A DNA stretch of 64,000 bases from Leifsonia sp. 466MF (GCF_900100265.1 NZ_LT629696.1:4030001-4094000); one strand, 5' to 3'. Counted from the stretch's first letter, positions 7,346 to 16,723 are shown. Numbers and translations: made by a program. Notes: generated by a model from the sequence alone, not told the origin.

Positions 7346-7932
7346 CGGAAGTCTCCTTCCATCGAGACAAGCGGGGTCGTTTCGTGGAGCAGGGCGGCCA
7401 GCCGGGCTTTGGCCCGCGAGAGGCGTGACTTCACGGTGCCGGGAGGGACCTGCAACACCGCTGCGGCGTCGGCAGTGCTGAGTTCCTCGATGACGCACAA
7501 CGAGAGGATGTCCTGATCTCTCCGCGACAAGCGCGGAAGCGCCGACCGCAGAGCGCTCCGCCGTGGGTCCGAATCCAGCCGGTCGTCGACCGCGTCGGTG
7601 TGATCCGGCGCGTTCTCCTGCTTGGGCAGAACGGTGAGCACATGTTGGTAGCGGCGTCGTGAACGGGAGAAGTTCCGGCTGACGTTGTTCGCGGTCACCA
7701 GGAGCCACCCGATGACCGAGCCGTCGACATCGCGCATCACCTCGCGCCGCCGCCACGCCTCCAGGAACACCATCCCGGTCACGTCCTCGGCGTCGTGCAC
7801 CGACGGAGTCAGACGTAGGGCATGGCGGAATACGCGGTCGCGGTGCAGGTCGAACAGGTCGCCGAACGCATCCGGATCGCCCGCTCGAGCGCGTGCCAGC
7901 AGGGCCGGCTCATCGATGTCATCGCTTCTCAC
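7342..7932 (-). CDS. ECF-type RNA polymerase sigma factor
   Basis: A 196-residue sigma-70 family protein of ECF type. Region 2 is visible in DPDAFGDLFDLHRDRVFRHALRL and VHDAEDVTGMVFLEAWRRR, and region 4 in LSRRDQDILSLCVIEELSTADAAAVLQVPPGTVKSRLSRAKARL. The start is GTG at 7932; the overlapping ATG two bases upstream is closed at once by TGA. Codons 1-10 are dominated by acidic residues. It is followed by the overlapping membrane protein gene, the classic sigma/anti-sigma order. A truncated near-copy of its 5' part lies at 6496-6625. Confidence 0.92.
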   Translation of the reverse strand: MRSDDIDEPALLARARAGDPDAFGDLFDLHRDRVFRHALRLTPSVHDAEDVTGMVFLEAWRRREVMRDVDGSVIGWLLVTANNVSRNFSRSRRRYQHVLTVLPKQENAPDHTDAVDDRLDSDPRRSALRSALPRLSRRDQDILSLCVIEELSTADAAAVLQVPPGTVKSRLSRAKARLAALLHETTPLVSMEGDFR

Positions 7933-8139
7933 ATCTCGATAATGTCCGAACCCGTGAAACGGTTCCCGCGACCCACGCGCCTGTCTGCATCCACAGCCGC
8001 CCGCTCAGCGCGTATACGTCTGCGAGGCGTATCGACGTGCTCAGGAGTGACCGCAGCTTGGGCTCCCTCAACGTCGCGTTGGTGTTTCTTCTGTGTGTCG
8101 GCCGCGATTCGGAGACGAGCCGCCCCCTACGATGCCCCT

Positions 8140-8499
8140 GTGTCCCGTGACTTCACTGACGAGGAGCGAATACTCCTCCACTTCCTCACGACAGGCGAGG
8201 ATCCGACAGCGAAACTCGCACGGGTTCAAGTTGGCGCAGCCAAGTTCCTTGATTACTGGGGTGCGCATGATCAAAGCTTCGAGATCGAACCGGGGCCGGA
8301 TGTCACCCCGCTGCCAACCGGAGATGGCATTTACAGGCCCTCAGACAAGTACTTCACGTTGGCGTCGGGCGAACAAGGTGGCTTGATGCTGTGGGTCACG
8401 TCCGGCCTGATCACTTCGCTTGAGGTCTACGGGTATGGGGACGAGATACCGAGACTGCCTATTCCCGACGAGATCGCAGACACGCCACACCTCCGCTGA
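8140..8499 (+). CDS. Small orphan protein, unknown function
   Basis: A 119-residue acidic protein beginning VSRDFTDEERILLHFLTTGEDP and ending LEVYGYGDEIPRLPIPDEIADTPHLR. GTG at 8140 is chosen; the frame is open further upstream, but that part lies opposite the sigma-factor gene and reads as an antisense shadow. A tail of the LEVxxYGDExP kind is one I associate with small uncharacterised actinobacterial proteins, some of which occur beside toxins; this is recollection, not a search result. It diverges from the sigma-factor gene with about 210 bp between the starts. Base composition is lower in GC than its neighbours, suggesting acquisition. Confidence 0.6.
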   Translation: MSRDFTDEERILLHFLTTGEDPTAKLARVQVGAAKFLDYWGAHDQSFEIEPGPDVTPLPTGDGIYRPSDKYFTLASGEQGGLMLWVTSGLITSLEVYGYGDEIPRLPIPDEIADTPHLR

Positions 8500-8550
8500 G
8501 ACGCCTTCACAACGTCCGCACATCGGTCGACCAGCGGGATGCGAAACGGG

Positions 8551-9629
8551 TTAGCTGGGGGAAAGCAGACCGAGCAGATCCACGTGCTTCCACTCGCGAG
8601 CGATGTCTGTGGCTGATCGACCATCGTCGTCGAGCACAGTGCGGTCGGCGCCGCCAGCGATCAGCGCCATCGCCGCTTCCGTGTTGCCGGCCTGGGCGGC
8701 GTACATGAGGGCTGTCCAGCCATCGCTGTCTCGGTGGTCGATGTCGGCACCGGCGGCGAGGAGACGTTGAACAGAACCTGAAGCGCGACCACCAGCTGCG
8801 GCAGACAGGGGGACCTCGTCCGTGCCTGCGTTCGGATCTGCCCCGGCGTTGAGGAGGAACTCGACTCCGCGTTCGTCTTGATCTCCTGACGCGATCGTCA
8901 GGGGGTCCTTCCGAGATGGTCCATCGAATCGATAGACGCGCCGGCCGAGATCAGGATCGCCATCGCCTGCACCTGCGCTCGCCTGGCGGCAGCGTGGAGC
9001 GGGGTCTCCGCATCGTCCGGATTCGGCGCGTCGACATCCGCCCCGGAAGCGATCAACGCAGTCAACTCGTCGAGCCGGCCCAGCTGGGCGGCCCGATGAA
9101 GTGGTGGATCGTCGGCGAGCCACGCATCATCCCACCGTCCCCACCGCCCGGTGTCGGGACGATCGGACAGCTCGACGAACTCGTCCCACGTCGCCGGGGT
9201 TCGCTCGACTTCCGCGTCCCTGAACATCACGGCCAGTTCACCCGTCGGGCTCACCAGCACTTGGAAGCGGTATCGTCCGTCATCGAGAACGTCGAACTCC
9301 TGCGAGAGGAGTTCCGTCGAGCCGTCGAGGAGTCTCAGCGTCTCCACGTCGTCGGCGTCGTTCGCGAGCGCCGTCGCGCCGAAGAAGCGCAGAGTTATCC
9401 GGGCAAGACTCTCGAGCGCGTTCTCGGTGATGAAGGACAGCTCTGCGACACCGTCCGCACCGAGGCTCCATCGGCTCACGCGTCCGTCGTGGACACTCAT
9501 ATCGAGGAGAGAACGTACACCGGCCGGCAGGGTCGACTGGATGCCGTCGATGTATTCGTTGTAGGCGACCAGGCGCGCGAGGTCTTCCTCGGAGTCCAGG
9601 AGAACCGAGTCGACCCCGTTCGCGCGCAT
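8551..9629 (-). pseudogene. Ankyrin-repeat protein gene with a frameshift
   Basis: The N-terminal part (frame ending at 8898; start probably MRANGVDSVLL at 9629, alternative ATG at 9677) is an uncharacterised domain of about 180 residues. Ankyrin repeats follow (DDPPLHRAAQLGRLDELTALIASGADVD, then TPLHAAARRAQVQAMAILISAGAS). The frame stops after HLGRTP, but in the next frame the repeats resume perfectly (LTIASGDQ ... VEFLLNAGADPN, then GWTALMYAAQAGNTEAAMALIAGGAD) to a stop at 8551. One missing C in the coding-strand C run at 8901-8905 (GGGGG on +) explains the break. It is a recent pseudogene, a phase-variable tract or a sequencing error. An intact product would be about 359 residues, a cytosolic protein-binding scaffold. 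Confidence 0.8.
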
Positions 9630-9735
9630 CGCCACGATGGTCGAGTCTAGCGATACGCAGCGACCGAGTGCGGGCAACGGCGATGTTGCCGACGCGCCCC
9701 TTGCGGCCCGACGGCTGCGAGCGGAGGGTGGGGAT

Positions 9736-10113
9736 GTGATCCGGATCGGCTCGATCGTGTGGGGTGCCCGGGACGTGCCGCGCGCCGTGGAGTTCTGGTG
9801 TGCGGCGCTCGACTACAGGCCGCTCCGGGAGCCCGACGACGATTGGGCGCTGCTGGGGCCGGCGAAGGGCAGCGCAGACCGCGCGACGGGTCCGCAGTTC
9901 GCGATCAAGCAGGTCGGCAGCGAGGCGAATCCGAGTCCGCGGCATCACCTCGACCTCTACGCGTCCGATCAGGCTGCGGAGGTTCAGCGGCTGATCGAGC
10001 TCGGTGCGCGGGAGGTCGACTGGGATTACGAGGACGATGCGGACTATGTGGTGCTGGCCGACCCTGACGGCAATCGCTTCTGCGTCGTCGATGCCGGCGA
10101 GAAGGCCCTGTGA
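9736..10113 (+). CDS. VOC-superfamily (glyoxalase/bleomycin-resistance fold) protein
   Basis: A 125-residue protein with paired beta-alpha-beta-beta-beta units of the vicinal oxygen chelate fold: VIRIGSIVWGARDVPRAVEFWCAALDY at the N terminus and the closing ADPDGNRFCVVDA at the C terminus. Metal-ligand candidates are His about residue 70 (RHHLDLYA) and Glu/Asp near the end; the full catalytic set of glyoxalase I is not evident. GTG at 9736 is chosen because earlier starts would overlap the divergent ankyrin gene and add unconserved residues. Substrate unknown. Confidence 0.82.
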   Translation: MIRIGSIVWGARDVPRAVEFWCAALDYRPLREPDDDWALLGPAKGSADRATGPQFAIKQVGSEANPSPRHHLDLYASDQAAEVQRLIELGAREVDWDYEDDADYVVLADPDGNRFCVVDAGEKAL

Positions 10114-10154
10114 CGAGACGGTCATACGACTCCTCGGAGGTGCGCGTCCCCGAC

Positions 10155-11768
10155 TCAGCCTGCCGGCGTCAACCGGTCGCCGTCTAGGCGCACCAGGTAG
10201 CCTCCCGCGAAGGACCAGGAGCCCGGGTACACGGCGGTGGAGCTCCACAGCTTCGCGCCCGACTGCCGGTCATAGGCGACGAGGTCGCCACTCGGTTCGT
10301 TGGGGAAGACGTAGGTGTTCTCCGGCCCGAAGAAGAGCCCGGAACCGCTCGGGACATCCGGCACAGGTTGCGGAGCGCCCGTCGACGCTTCGAAGGTGCA
10401 GGTCCGGGTACCGTCGTGCTGGACGATGATGGCGTCGTGCTCACTATCCAGGTAAACAGTAACCAGAGGCGAAGGTCGCCCAGCGCCGGTCACCAGATCG
10501 CAGCGAGTCGCGGCTGCTGTCCAGAGGGAAGTCCCGGAGCTGGAGTCGATTATGGTGAGCTCCGATGTGGACACGACAGCGATGAGATCCGTCGGGCCGG
10601 AAAACCTCGTGTCCACACCGGGAGTCCCGGTCAGCGAGCGGACGACGAAGGTGTCGGAGTCCGGGGGTAGCTGCCTGACCCAGGTCGTCCCTCCCGAAGA
10701 GTCGAGACCGGTCAGCTCGACGGGCAGTCCAGAAGCGTCGTATTTCGACACCACAGCCGGGTGGGTTTCGGTGTTCAGGAAGGCGTTGATGCTCCATCCG
10801 GAATCCAGGCCTCCCGTCTCGAGATCGATGCGCCCGTACTCGTATGGGTAGCCCGTGGGGTAGGGCTCGTTCAATTGGATGCTGACAGGGAGGAAGTCGG
10901 ACTCTCCCGCCGGCGGGTAGACCCACGAGGACTTTCCAGAGATGGCCGTGGACCAGCGAGGCGTCTGAGCGTCACGAGGATCGACCCGGACGATCGCGCC
11001 GGGAGTGGTCATGACGATGTCCCCGGAATCACCCGGCACGGCCACCGCGTTGAGGACGATGTCGGCCTTCTGACCCGCGAATTCCCCCTCAGTCCTGCCG
11101 GTGGCCAGGTCGATGACCTCGTGCGGTCCGTCCCCCAATATCTGGTCGGCGACGAGAACCCTTCCGGACGTACCGAGCACGATCACGTCGACGTCGTACA
11201 TCGGCGCTGCACGCCAGCTCCACTCACGCGACCAGATGGCCGTACCCCGCTGGGTGTCGACGAGCGATAGTGAGACGTGCTGCAGGTCGTCCTGACAATC
11301 GGGGCTGCCGTCGCCCACGACGTGCGCTCCCAGCTGGACGAGGGCGAGGCCGTCCGCGATGTCGTAGATGTCGCGCTGCTCGCAGGATCGTCCCGTGCCC
11401 GGGAGGTCGAGGGACCACGAAGCTGCTCCGAGCTGGTCGACGTCGTGCCGCTGGATCGGCGTCGTCTGAACGGCGATCGGGCGACTCGTGGGCGTCGGGG
11501 TGGACGTCGGCGTCGGGGTCGGGGTGGGCGTGAGAGTGGTGCTCGGGGTCGGCGGGGGCGGGACGTCCGGCGACCCGAAGTGCAGGACGCCGCTGAGTGC
11601 GAGCGCGGCGGTTCCACCCGCGAGGAGAGCGGCCGCGCCGACGAGGCCCGCGACGACAGCGAAACGCGTGCGTGAAGGACGTGGCGGTGCGGTGGCGACC
11701 GTCTCGTGGAGGATGTCGCGGAGGATGGCGCTGCGCGCCGGGTCGAAGGCGGGTCCGGTGGCGGTCAT
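10155..11768 (-). CDS. Membrane-anchored PQQ-type beta-propeller protein, partner of ECF sigma factor
   Basis: A 537-residue protein with a short cytoplasmic N terminus (FDPARSAILRDILHE), one transmembrane helix (about residues 35-60), a Thr/Pro linker (TPTPTPTPTSTPTPTS) and a large outer domain. The outer domain carries repeats of the outer-membrane/PQQ propeller type, such as RGTAIWSREWSW, SGTSLWTAAATR and SGAKLWSSTAVY (the x-G-x-x-x-W blade ending). Its ATG overlaps the sigma-factor stop by 4 bp. The N-terminal segment resembles that of 6734-7345, which suggests a common minimal sigma-binding region. The propeller may sense an envelope ligand; that is inference. Confidence 0.8.
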   Translation of the reverse strand: MTATGPAFDPARSAILRDILHETVATAPPRPSRTRFAVVAGLVGAAALLAGGTAALALSGVLHFGSPDVPPPPTPSTTLTPTPTPTPTSTPTPTSRPIAVQTTPIQRHDVDQLGAASWSLDLPGTGRSCEQRDIYDIADGLALVQLGAHVVGDGSPDCQDDLQHVSLSLVDTQRGTAIWSREWSWRAAPMYDVDVIVLGTSGRVLVADQILGDGPHEVIDLATGRTEGEFAGQKADIVLNAVAVPGDSGDIVMTTPGAIVRVDPRDAQTPRWSTAISGKSSWVYPPAGESDFLPVSIQLNEPYPTGYPYEYGRIDLETGGLDSGWSINAFLNTETHPAVVSKYDASGLPVELTGLDSSGGTTWVRQLPPDSDTFVVRSLTGTPGVDTRFSGPTDLIAVVSTSELTIIDSSSGTSLWTAAATRCDLVTGAGRPSPLVTVYLDSEHDAIIVQHDGTRTCTFEASTGAPQPVPDVPSGSGLFFGPENTYVFPNEPSGDLVAYDRQSGAKLWSSTAVYPGSWSFAGGYLVRLDGDRLTPAG

Positions 11769-12358
11769 TCTGCACCTCCTTCGAGGGCGGGGTGGATCGG
11801 TTCGGAGACGAGGGTGAGATCGCCGAGACGGCGCTTGGCGCGGGAGAGCCGGGACTTGACCGTCCCGACGGGGACGCCGAGAGTGCGTGCCGCATCGGCC
11901 AGCGGAAGCTCTTCCAGCACGCACAGCGTGATCACGTTCTGATCGGCGGTGGACAGGGTGGCGAACGCGTCACGGACGCGTCGGTCCCGTTCCCGGTTGT
12001 CGAGGTCCTCGGCGACGTCGTCCGCGTGATCGGGCGTACGACCGGGTTCGGACATGCGGGTGAGCGCCGCACGGTAGCGGCGCTTGCCCCGTTCCAGGTT
12101 GTGGACGGTGTTGTTCGCCGTGACGAGTAGCCAGGCGATGATGGATCCGTCCACGACACGCACTGCGTCGCGACGGCGCCAGGCCTCCAGGAAGACGACC
12201 GCGGTGACATCCTCGGCGTCGTGCGGCTGGCGCACCAGTCGCAGAGCGTGGCCGAAGACGCGGTCTCGATGCTTGTCGAACAGCGACGTGAAGGCGTCGG
12301 GGTCCCCGTCTCGCGCCCGGGACCAGGCGTCCGCCTCGTCCAAACCAGCGTTGTGCAT
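11765..12358 (-). CDS. ECF-type RNA polymerase sigma factor
   Basis: A 197-residue ECF sigma factor, clearly paralogous to the product of 7342-7932: DPDAFTSLFDKHRDRVFGHALRLVRQPHDAEDVTAVVFLEAWRRRD (region 2) and STADQNVITLCVLEELPLADAARTLGVPVGTVKSRLSRAKRRL (region 4). Start ATG at 12358. It forms an operon with the overlapping beta-propeller membrane protein. Its target promoters cannot be told from this window. Confidence 0.93.
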   Translation of the reverse strand: MHNAGLDEADAWSRARDGDPDAFTSLFDKHRDRVFGHALRLVRQPHDAEDVTAVVFLEAWRRRDAVRVVDGSIIAWLLVTANNTVHNLERGKRRYRAALTRMSEPGRTPDHADDVAEDLDNRERDRRVRDAFATLSTADQNVITLCVLEELPLADAARTLGVPVGTVKSRLSRAKRRLGDLTLVSEPIHPALEGGAE

Positions 12359-12413
12359 ATCCCCTAGTGTCCGATGGGCCGGAAAGGTTCCAACGCCGAC
12401 CCCGCCCTGAGGA

Positions 12414-12749
12414 TCAGGGGCGTGCAGTGAGGTTGCCGACGGCCCACTCGCCGAGCTGATCGAGGATCGGGAGCAGACGGCTGCCGCTGTCGGTGAGGCC
12501 GTACGAGACGGTCACGGGCGGGCCCGGCGTGACCGTGCGGACGACGAGGCCGGCTTCGGCCAGGTCTGCGAGGCGGTCGGAGAGCACGGCGTCACTGATT
12601 CCGGGCACGGCGTGACTCACTCCACGGAAGGTGGAGGCGCCGCTGCCGAGAGCCGACACGATCATCCCGTTCCACCGCTTGCCGAGGACCGAGAACGCGA
12701 GGGTGACGGCAGCATCACAGCGGATGACATCGTGCTCGGGCGCGTCCAT
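12414..12749 (-). CDS. HxlR-family transcriptional regulator
   Basis: A 111-residue winged-helix protein. Diagnostic HxlR segments are CDAAVTLAFSVLGKRWNGMIVSAL at the N terminus, FRGVSHAVPGISDAVLSDRLADLAEAGLV and VSYGLTDSGSRLLPIL. A single Cys (residue 10) at the conserved HxlR position could be a redox or electrophile sensor, as in QorR/YodB-like members. It is divergent from the azoreductase-like gene and probably represses it through the inverted repeats between them. Confidence 0.9.
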   Translation of the reverse strand: MDAPEHDVIRCDAAVTLAFSVLGKRWNGMIVSALGSGASTFRGVSHAVPGISDAVLSDRLADLAEAGLVVRTVTPGPPVTVSYGLTDSGSRLLPILDQLGEWAVGNLTARP

Positions 12750-12778
12750 GCCCCAATTGTACGCATGCTACAGTTCGC

Positions 12779-12807
12779 ATAGTCGCTATGTTTTTAAGAG
12801 CGACTAT
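12779..12807. promoter_or_regulatory. Inverted repeat, probable HxlR operator
   Basis: ATAGTCGCT (12779-12787) and AGCGACTAT (12799-12807) form a perfect inverted repeat with an 11-bp spacer in the 77-bp gap between the HxlR gene and the oxidoreductase it faces. The left half also overlaps a smaller palindrome, CATAGTCGCTATG (12778-12790). Binding by the adjacent HxlR protein is inferred from position. Confidence 0.65.
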
Positions 12808-12826
12808 GACAACTGATGGGAGAAGC

Positions 12827-13486
12827 ATGGAGCTGTACCGACTGGACGCCAGCATCACACCGGCCACCTCTGCGAGCCGTTCGCTCGCCGACCTGGTCGA
12901 ATCCGAATGGCTGTCCACGCATCCCGATTCCCGGGTCGTCCGCCGCGACCTCGCCGCCGATCCGATCCCTGCGACGGCGTGGCCCGACGTCGTGACCTCG
13001 GGCGCCATCGCGGAGTCGGATCGCACCGACCGTCAGCGCGCAGCACACGGCCTCGCGACCCAACTGGCCGACGAGCTGGTCAGCGCTGACGCACTGGTGT
13101 TCGCCGTTCCCCTCTACAACTACGGCGTCTCGCAGCATTTCAAGACCTGGTTCGACCTGGTGTACACGGATCCCCGGACCAACCCCACGGGCACGGCACT
13201 GCGTGGCAAGCCGGCCACTCTCGTCACCGTCCTGGGCGGCAACTACGCGCCCGGAACTCCCAAAGAGGGATGGGACCACTCCACCGCGTGGCTTCGTCGC
13301 GTCCTCGAGGACGTCTGGGGACTCGACCTCCGCGTCGTTCAGCGGCCGTTCACACTCGTCGGCGTCAACCCTGCGCTCGACGCGTTCGCCGACGCGGCGG
13401 CGGAGCTGAAGCAGGCCGCCGAACAGGAAGCCGTGCACTCGGGCCGCCACATCGCACAGAGCGCCGGGGCCTCGCTCGCCGGATGA
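12827..13486 (+). CDS. FMN-dependent NADH:azoreductase-like flavodoxin-fold oxidoreductase
   Basis: A 219-residue protein with the AzoR/NAD(P)H-quinone reductase fold: VFAVPLYNYGVSQHFKTWFDLV is the FMN-contacting segment, and ATLVTVLGGNY is the second loop. The family reduces quinones and azo compounds with NADH and FMN, protecting against electrophiles. ATG at 12827 is chosen for its GGGAGAAGC ribosome site; two earlier ATGs fall within the operator. It lies divergent from the HxlR regulator, a common sensor-detoxifier pairing. Confidence 0.85.
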   Translation: MELYRLDASITPATSASRSLADLVESEWLSTHPDSRVVRRDLAADPIPATAWPDVVTSGAIAESDRTDRQRAAHGLATQLADELVSADALVFAVPLYNYGVSQHFKTWFDLVYTDPRTNPTGTALRGKPATLVTVLGGNYAPGTPKEGWDHSTAWLRRVLEDVWGLDLRVVQRPFTLVGVNPALDAFADAAAELKQAAEQEAVHSGRHIAQSAGASLAG

Positions 13487-13507
13487 GCTCACCCGAACGA
13501 GATTCGA

Positions 13508-13536
13508 GAACGGCGGCTGATCATCGGCCGCCGTTC
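13508..13536. terminator. Bidirectional hairpin between convergent genes
   Basis: GAACGGCGGC (13508-13517) pairs perfectly with GCCGCCGTTC (13527-13536) over a 9-base loop. The hairpin straddles the 3' end of the leftward quinone reductase gene and lies just past the rightward gene. No clear T tract is present. Confidence 0.55.
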
Positions 13537-14144
13537 CCGTTCGCCAGGACGTCGTCCTGAGGCTCGATCGCCCGCCGGACGGCGCTCACCGCATCATGGA
13601 TGATCCGCTCACGCGCAGCCGCATCCTCCCGCTCCGACTCGTACACGAACGCGGTCGCTCCTCGGCGGCTGCCGCAGTAGTCGATGATGCCGTGCTCGAT
13701 CTGCGTTCGGAGAGCCTGCTCGTATCCGTGACGCTCGTACACGCCGGCGTCGTCGCCGGCGACCGGGATCAGGTGGATGGTGAGGCGGCCGAGATTGCGA
13801 CGGATGCCGTGCTCCGGGTCGATGGTGAACGCCCATCCGTTGACGAAGACGCGGTCGATCCACCCCTTCAGCTGGGCCGGCATCGACCACCAGTAGACGG
13901 GGAACACCAGGACCAGATGGTCCGCCCCATCCACTCTCCGCTGCTCCGCGATCACATCGGGCGTGACGTGTCCTCCCGTCTGATACGTGCGACGGTCGGC
14001 AACGGTGAAGCGAGGGTCGAAGCCCTCGGCGGCCAGATCGACGATCTCGACCGGTGACGGGTGCAACATGCTCGCGAGTCGGCGGGCGATCTGGTTGGTC
14101 AGAGAATCAGGCTCGGGATGTGCGGTGACGATGAGGGTCTTCAC
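13521..14144 (-). CDS. NAD(P)H dehydrogenase (quinone), flavodoxin-like
   Basis: A 207-residue protein of the NQO1/MdaB/KefF family. The start MKTLIVTAHPEPDSLTNQIAR is the FAD/FMN phosphate-binding strand-loop, and LVLVFPVYWWSMPAQLKGWIDRVF is the family's signature isoalloxazine-binding segment. It probably performs two-electron quinone reduction in the cytoplasm. It converges with the azoreductase-like gene, so the two redox enzymes form a small detoxification cluster. Confidence 0.85.
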   Translation of the reverse strand: MKTLIVTAHPEPDSLTNQIARRLASMLHPSPVEIVDLAAEGFDPRFTVADRRTYQTGGHVTPDVIAEQRRVDGADHLVLVFPVYWWSMPAQLKGWIDRVFVNGWAFTIDPEHGIRRNLGRLTIHLIPVAGDDAGVYERHGYEQALRTQIEHGIIDYCGSRRGATAFVYESEREDAAARERIIHDAVSAVRRAIEPQDDVLANGNGGR

Positions 14145-14153
14145 ACTCCATCA

Positions 14154-16385
14154 TCACCGGTTCGCCGCTCGGAACCGCCTTAGTCGCAGGCTGTTGGTGA
14201 CGACGAAGACGCTGGAGAGCGCCATCGCGGCCCCGGCGAGAAGCGGATTCAGGAGGCCGAGCATCGCGACCGGGATCGCCGCCACGTTGTACGCGAACGC
14301 CCAGAACAGGTTGCCCTTGATCGTGCCGAGCGTGCGGCGGGCGAGCCGGATGGCGTCGCCGACGGCGAGCAGATCTCCGCTCATCACGGTGATGTCGCCG
14401 GCGGCGATCGCCGCGTCGGTGCCGGTTCCCATGGCGATCCCCAGGTCGGCGGCTGCCAGTGCGGCGGCGTCGTTGACCCCGTCGCCGGCCATCGCGACGA
14501 CGTGACCCTCCTGCTGCAGCCGCCGGATGGCATCCAGCTTTCCCTGCGGTGTGACGGCGGCGCGCACATCCACGATTCCGACGCGTTCCGCGACCGCGTT
14601 CGCGGAGCCCGCGTTGTCGCCGGTCAGCAGCACCGGGGTCAGCCCGAGCCGGCGGAACTCGGCGATCGCCGCCGCGCTCGACTCCTTGATCGTGTCGCTG
14701 ACGACCACGACTCCGCGCACCGCGCCGTCCCACGCGACCGCCACGGCGGTCTCGGCCTGGCCCTCCGCATCGCGGATCCGCTGGCGCAGCTCCGCGGGCA
14801 GCTCGAGTGCCCACGAGTCCGCCAGCCACGATGCCCGGCCGACGGTGACGTGGCGGCCCTCGACGACGGCCTCCACGCCGAGGCCCTGCTCGGAAAGGAA
14901 CGACTCGGCCCCGAGCAGCGCGATCCGCCGGTCGCGGGCGCCCTCGACGATCGCCCGGGCGACGGGATGCTCCGAGCCGTCTTCGGCGGCCGCGGCGACT
15001 GCGAGGACGGTGCTCTCCTCTTCGCCCGCCGCCACGTACACGTCGGTGAGGCTCATCCGGCCGGTCGTGATGGTGCCGGTCTTGTCCAGCACGATGGTGT
15101 CGATGCGGCGGGTCTGCTCCAGCACCTGGGGGCCCCGGATCAGCAGGCCGAGCTGGGCGCCGCGACCGGTCCCGACCAGCAGGGCGGTCGGGGTCGCCAG
15201 GCCAAGTGCGCACGGGCAGGCGATGATCAGGGTCGCGACCGCAGCGGTGAAGGCGGCCTCGACGCCGGCGCCGAGCACCAGCCAGAGGGCGAGCGTGAGC
15301 AAGGCAAGACCGATGACGACGGGGACGAAGATCGCGGAGACCCGATCGGCCAGCCGCTGTGCCTCCGCCTTCCCGGTCTGGGCCTCCTCCACCAGGCGAC
15401 CGAGACGAGCCAGTTCGGTATCCGCGCCGACTGCCGTCACCTCAACCACCAGACGTCCGCCGACATTCACCGTTGCGCCGGTGACGTGATCGGTGGGAGA
15501 GACCTCGACCGGGACGGACTCTCCGGTGAGCATGCTCAGATCGATCGCGGAGGACCCCTCGACCACCCGGCCATCCGTCGCCACCTTCTCGCCCGGCCGG
15601 ACCACGAAACGATCGCCGACCGAGAGGGACGAAACGGGCACCCGGGTCTCGACTCCGTCGGCGAGCAGGGACGCGTCCTTGGCGCCGAGCTCCAGCAAGG
15701 CACGCAGCGCTGCGCCGGACTTGCGCTTGGCGCGGGCCTCGACATAGCGTCCCGCGAGGATGAACACGGTGACGGCCGAGGCGACCTCCAGGTAGATCTC
15801 GCTCGCGCCGGAACCGGGCTCGGCGATCAACTGGAAGGTCATGTGCATGCCGGGCTGCCCGGCCATGCCGAAGAACAACGCGTAGAGCGACCACCCGAAG
15901 GCGGCGATGACGCCGACACTGATCAGCGTGTCCATCGTCGCGGCGCCGTGGCGCGCGTTCACCCACGCGGCGCGATGGAACGGCCACGCACCCCAGACCG
16001 CCACGGGTGCGGCGAGGGTCAGTGTCAGCCACTGCCAGTTCGTGAACTGCAGCGCGGGCACCATCGACAGCACGACGACGGGCACGGTCAACGCGGTCGA
16101 GATGAGGAGGCGCCGCCGCAGCTCTTCCGTCTCCCGGTCGGCGGGGGATGCGGCCACTGTCTCCTCGAGAGGCGGTGCCGGGACGGCGGCTGTGTACCCG
16201 GCGGCTTCGACGGCCTCGATCAGCGTGGAGGTGTCCACGCCGTCGGCGGTGATCCGGGCTTTCTCGGTGGCGTAGTTGACGGTGGCCTCGACGCCCTCGA
16301 TCCGGTTGAGCTTGCGCTCGATCCGGGTGGCGCAGGAGGCGCACGTCATCCCGCCGATCTCGAGTTCGACGGCTCCCGCGCTCAT
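14154..16385 (-). CDS. copA: Copper-translocating P1B-type ATPase
   Basis: A 743-residue heavy-metal P-type ATPase that exports Cu(I) from the cytoplasm. An N-terminal metal-binding domain carries GMTCASC (residues 12-18). The membrane motif [13 protein letters not shown] marks a Cu+/Ag+ pump. DKTGTIT (phosphorylation), the HP motif in [17 protein letters not shown] and [10 protein letters not shown] are all present. Its ATG overlaps the stop of the upstream chaperone-like gene by 4 bp. A CsoR-type box lies upstream of that gene. Confidence 0.95.
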   Translation of the reverse strand: MSAGAVELEIGGMTCASCATRIERKLNRIEGVEATVNYATEKARITADGVDTSTLIEAVEAAGYTAAVPAPPLEETVAASPADRETEELRRRLLISTALTVPVVVLSMVPALQFTNWQWLTLTLAAPVAVWGAWPFHRAAWVNARHGAATMDTLISVGVIAAFGWSLYALFFGMAGQPGMHMTFQLIAEPGSGASEIYLEVASAVTVFILAGRYVEARAKRKSGAALRALLELGAKDASLLADGVETRVPVSSLSVGDRFVVRPGEKVATDGRVVEGSSAIDLSMLTGESVPVEVSPTDHVTGATVNVGGRLVVEVTAVGADTELARLGRLVEEAQTGKAEAQRLADRVSAIFVPVVIGLALLTLALWLVLGAGVEAAFTAAVATLIIACPCALGLATPTALLVGTGRGAQLGLLIRGPQVLEQTRRIDTIVLDKTGTITTGRMSLTDVYVAAGEEESTVLAVAAAAEDGSEHPVARAIVEGARDRRIALLGAESFLSEQGLGVEAVVEGRHVTVGRASWLADSWALELPAELRQRIRDAEGQAETAVAVAWDGAVRGVVVVSDTIKESSAAAIAEFRRLGLTPVLLTGDNAGSANAVAERVGIVDVRAAVTPQGKLDAIRRLQQEGHVVAMAGDGVNDAAALAAADLGIAMGTGTDAAIAAGDITVMSGDLLAVGDAIRLARRTLGTIKGNLFWAFAYNVAAIPVAMLGLLNPLLAGAAMALSSVFVVTNSLRLRRFRAANR

Positions 16386-16723
16386 GCCGAGACCAGCGAG
16401 TATCCCGCCTCGTCGATCGCAGCGCGGACAGCGTCCGTGTCGAGAGGCGCGGCCGAGGAGACGGTCACCGTGGAGGTTCCGCCCGCGTTCAGATCGACCC
16501 GGACGGCCTCGACGCCGTCGAGCGCTTCGAGCTCTTCGGTGACGCTGGCGACGCAGTGCGAGCAGGTCATCCCGGCCACCAGGTAGTCGGCGGAGGAGGC
16601 CGAGGCGGCCGCCGTGGATGCGACAACCGCGTCCGCGTGTCCGTGCGCGTCCGCGCCACAGGTGCAGGCGCTGTTCTTGTCGGTGAGACCGAGGTCGCCG
16701 CGGGTGGACGTGGTGCTGCGCAT
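16382..16723 (-). CDS. Copper-chaperone-like heavy-metal-associated domain protein
   Basis: A 113-residue protein with an N-terminal Cys/His-rich tail ([13 protein letters not shown], residues 20-32) and a C-terminal HMA domain starting GMTCSHC. HMA proteins of this size (CopZ-like) deliver Cu(I) to CopA or to a CsoR sensor. The His/Cys extension could hold extra metal. The ATG follows a strong GAAGGAGA site. It is the first gene of the two-gene copper operon. Confidence 0.88.
   Translation of the reverse strand: MRSTTSTRGDLGLTDKNSACTCGADAHGHADAVVASTAAASASSADYLVAGMTCSHCVASVTEELEALDGVEAVRVDLNAGGTSTVTVSSAAPLDTDAVRAAIDEAGYSLVSA

Noticed and set aside
6431..7516. A long + strand frame across the islet edge
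   Set aside because: It runs opposite to the sigma partner gene and through the att repeat; its Arg/Gly-rich translation is a typical antisense shadow in high-GC DNA.
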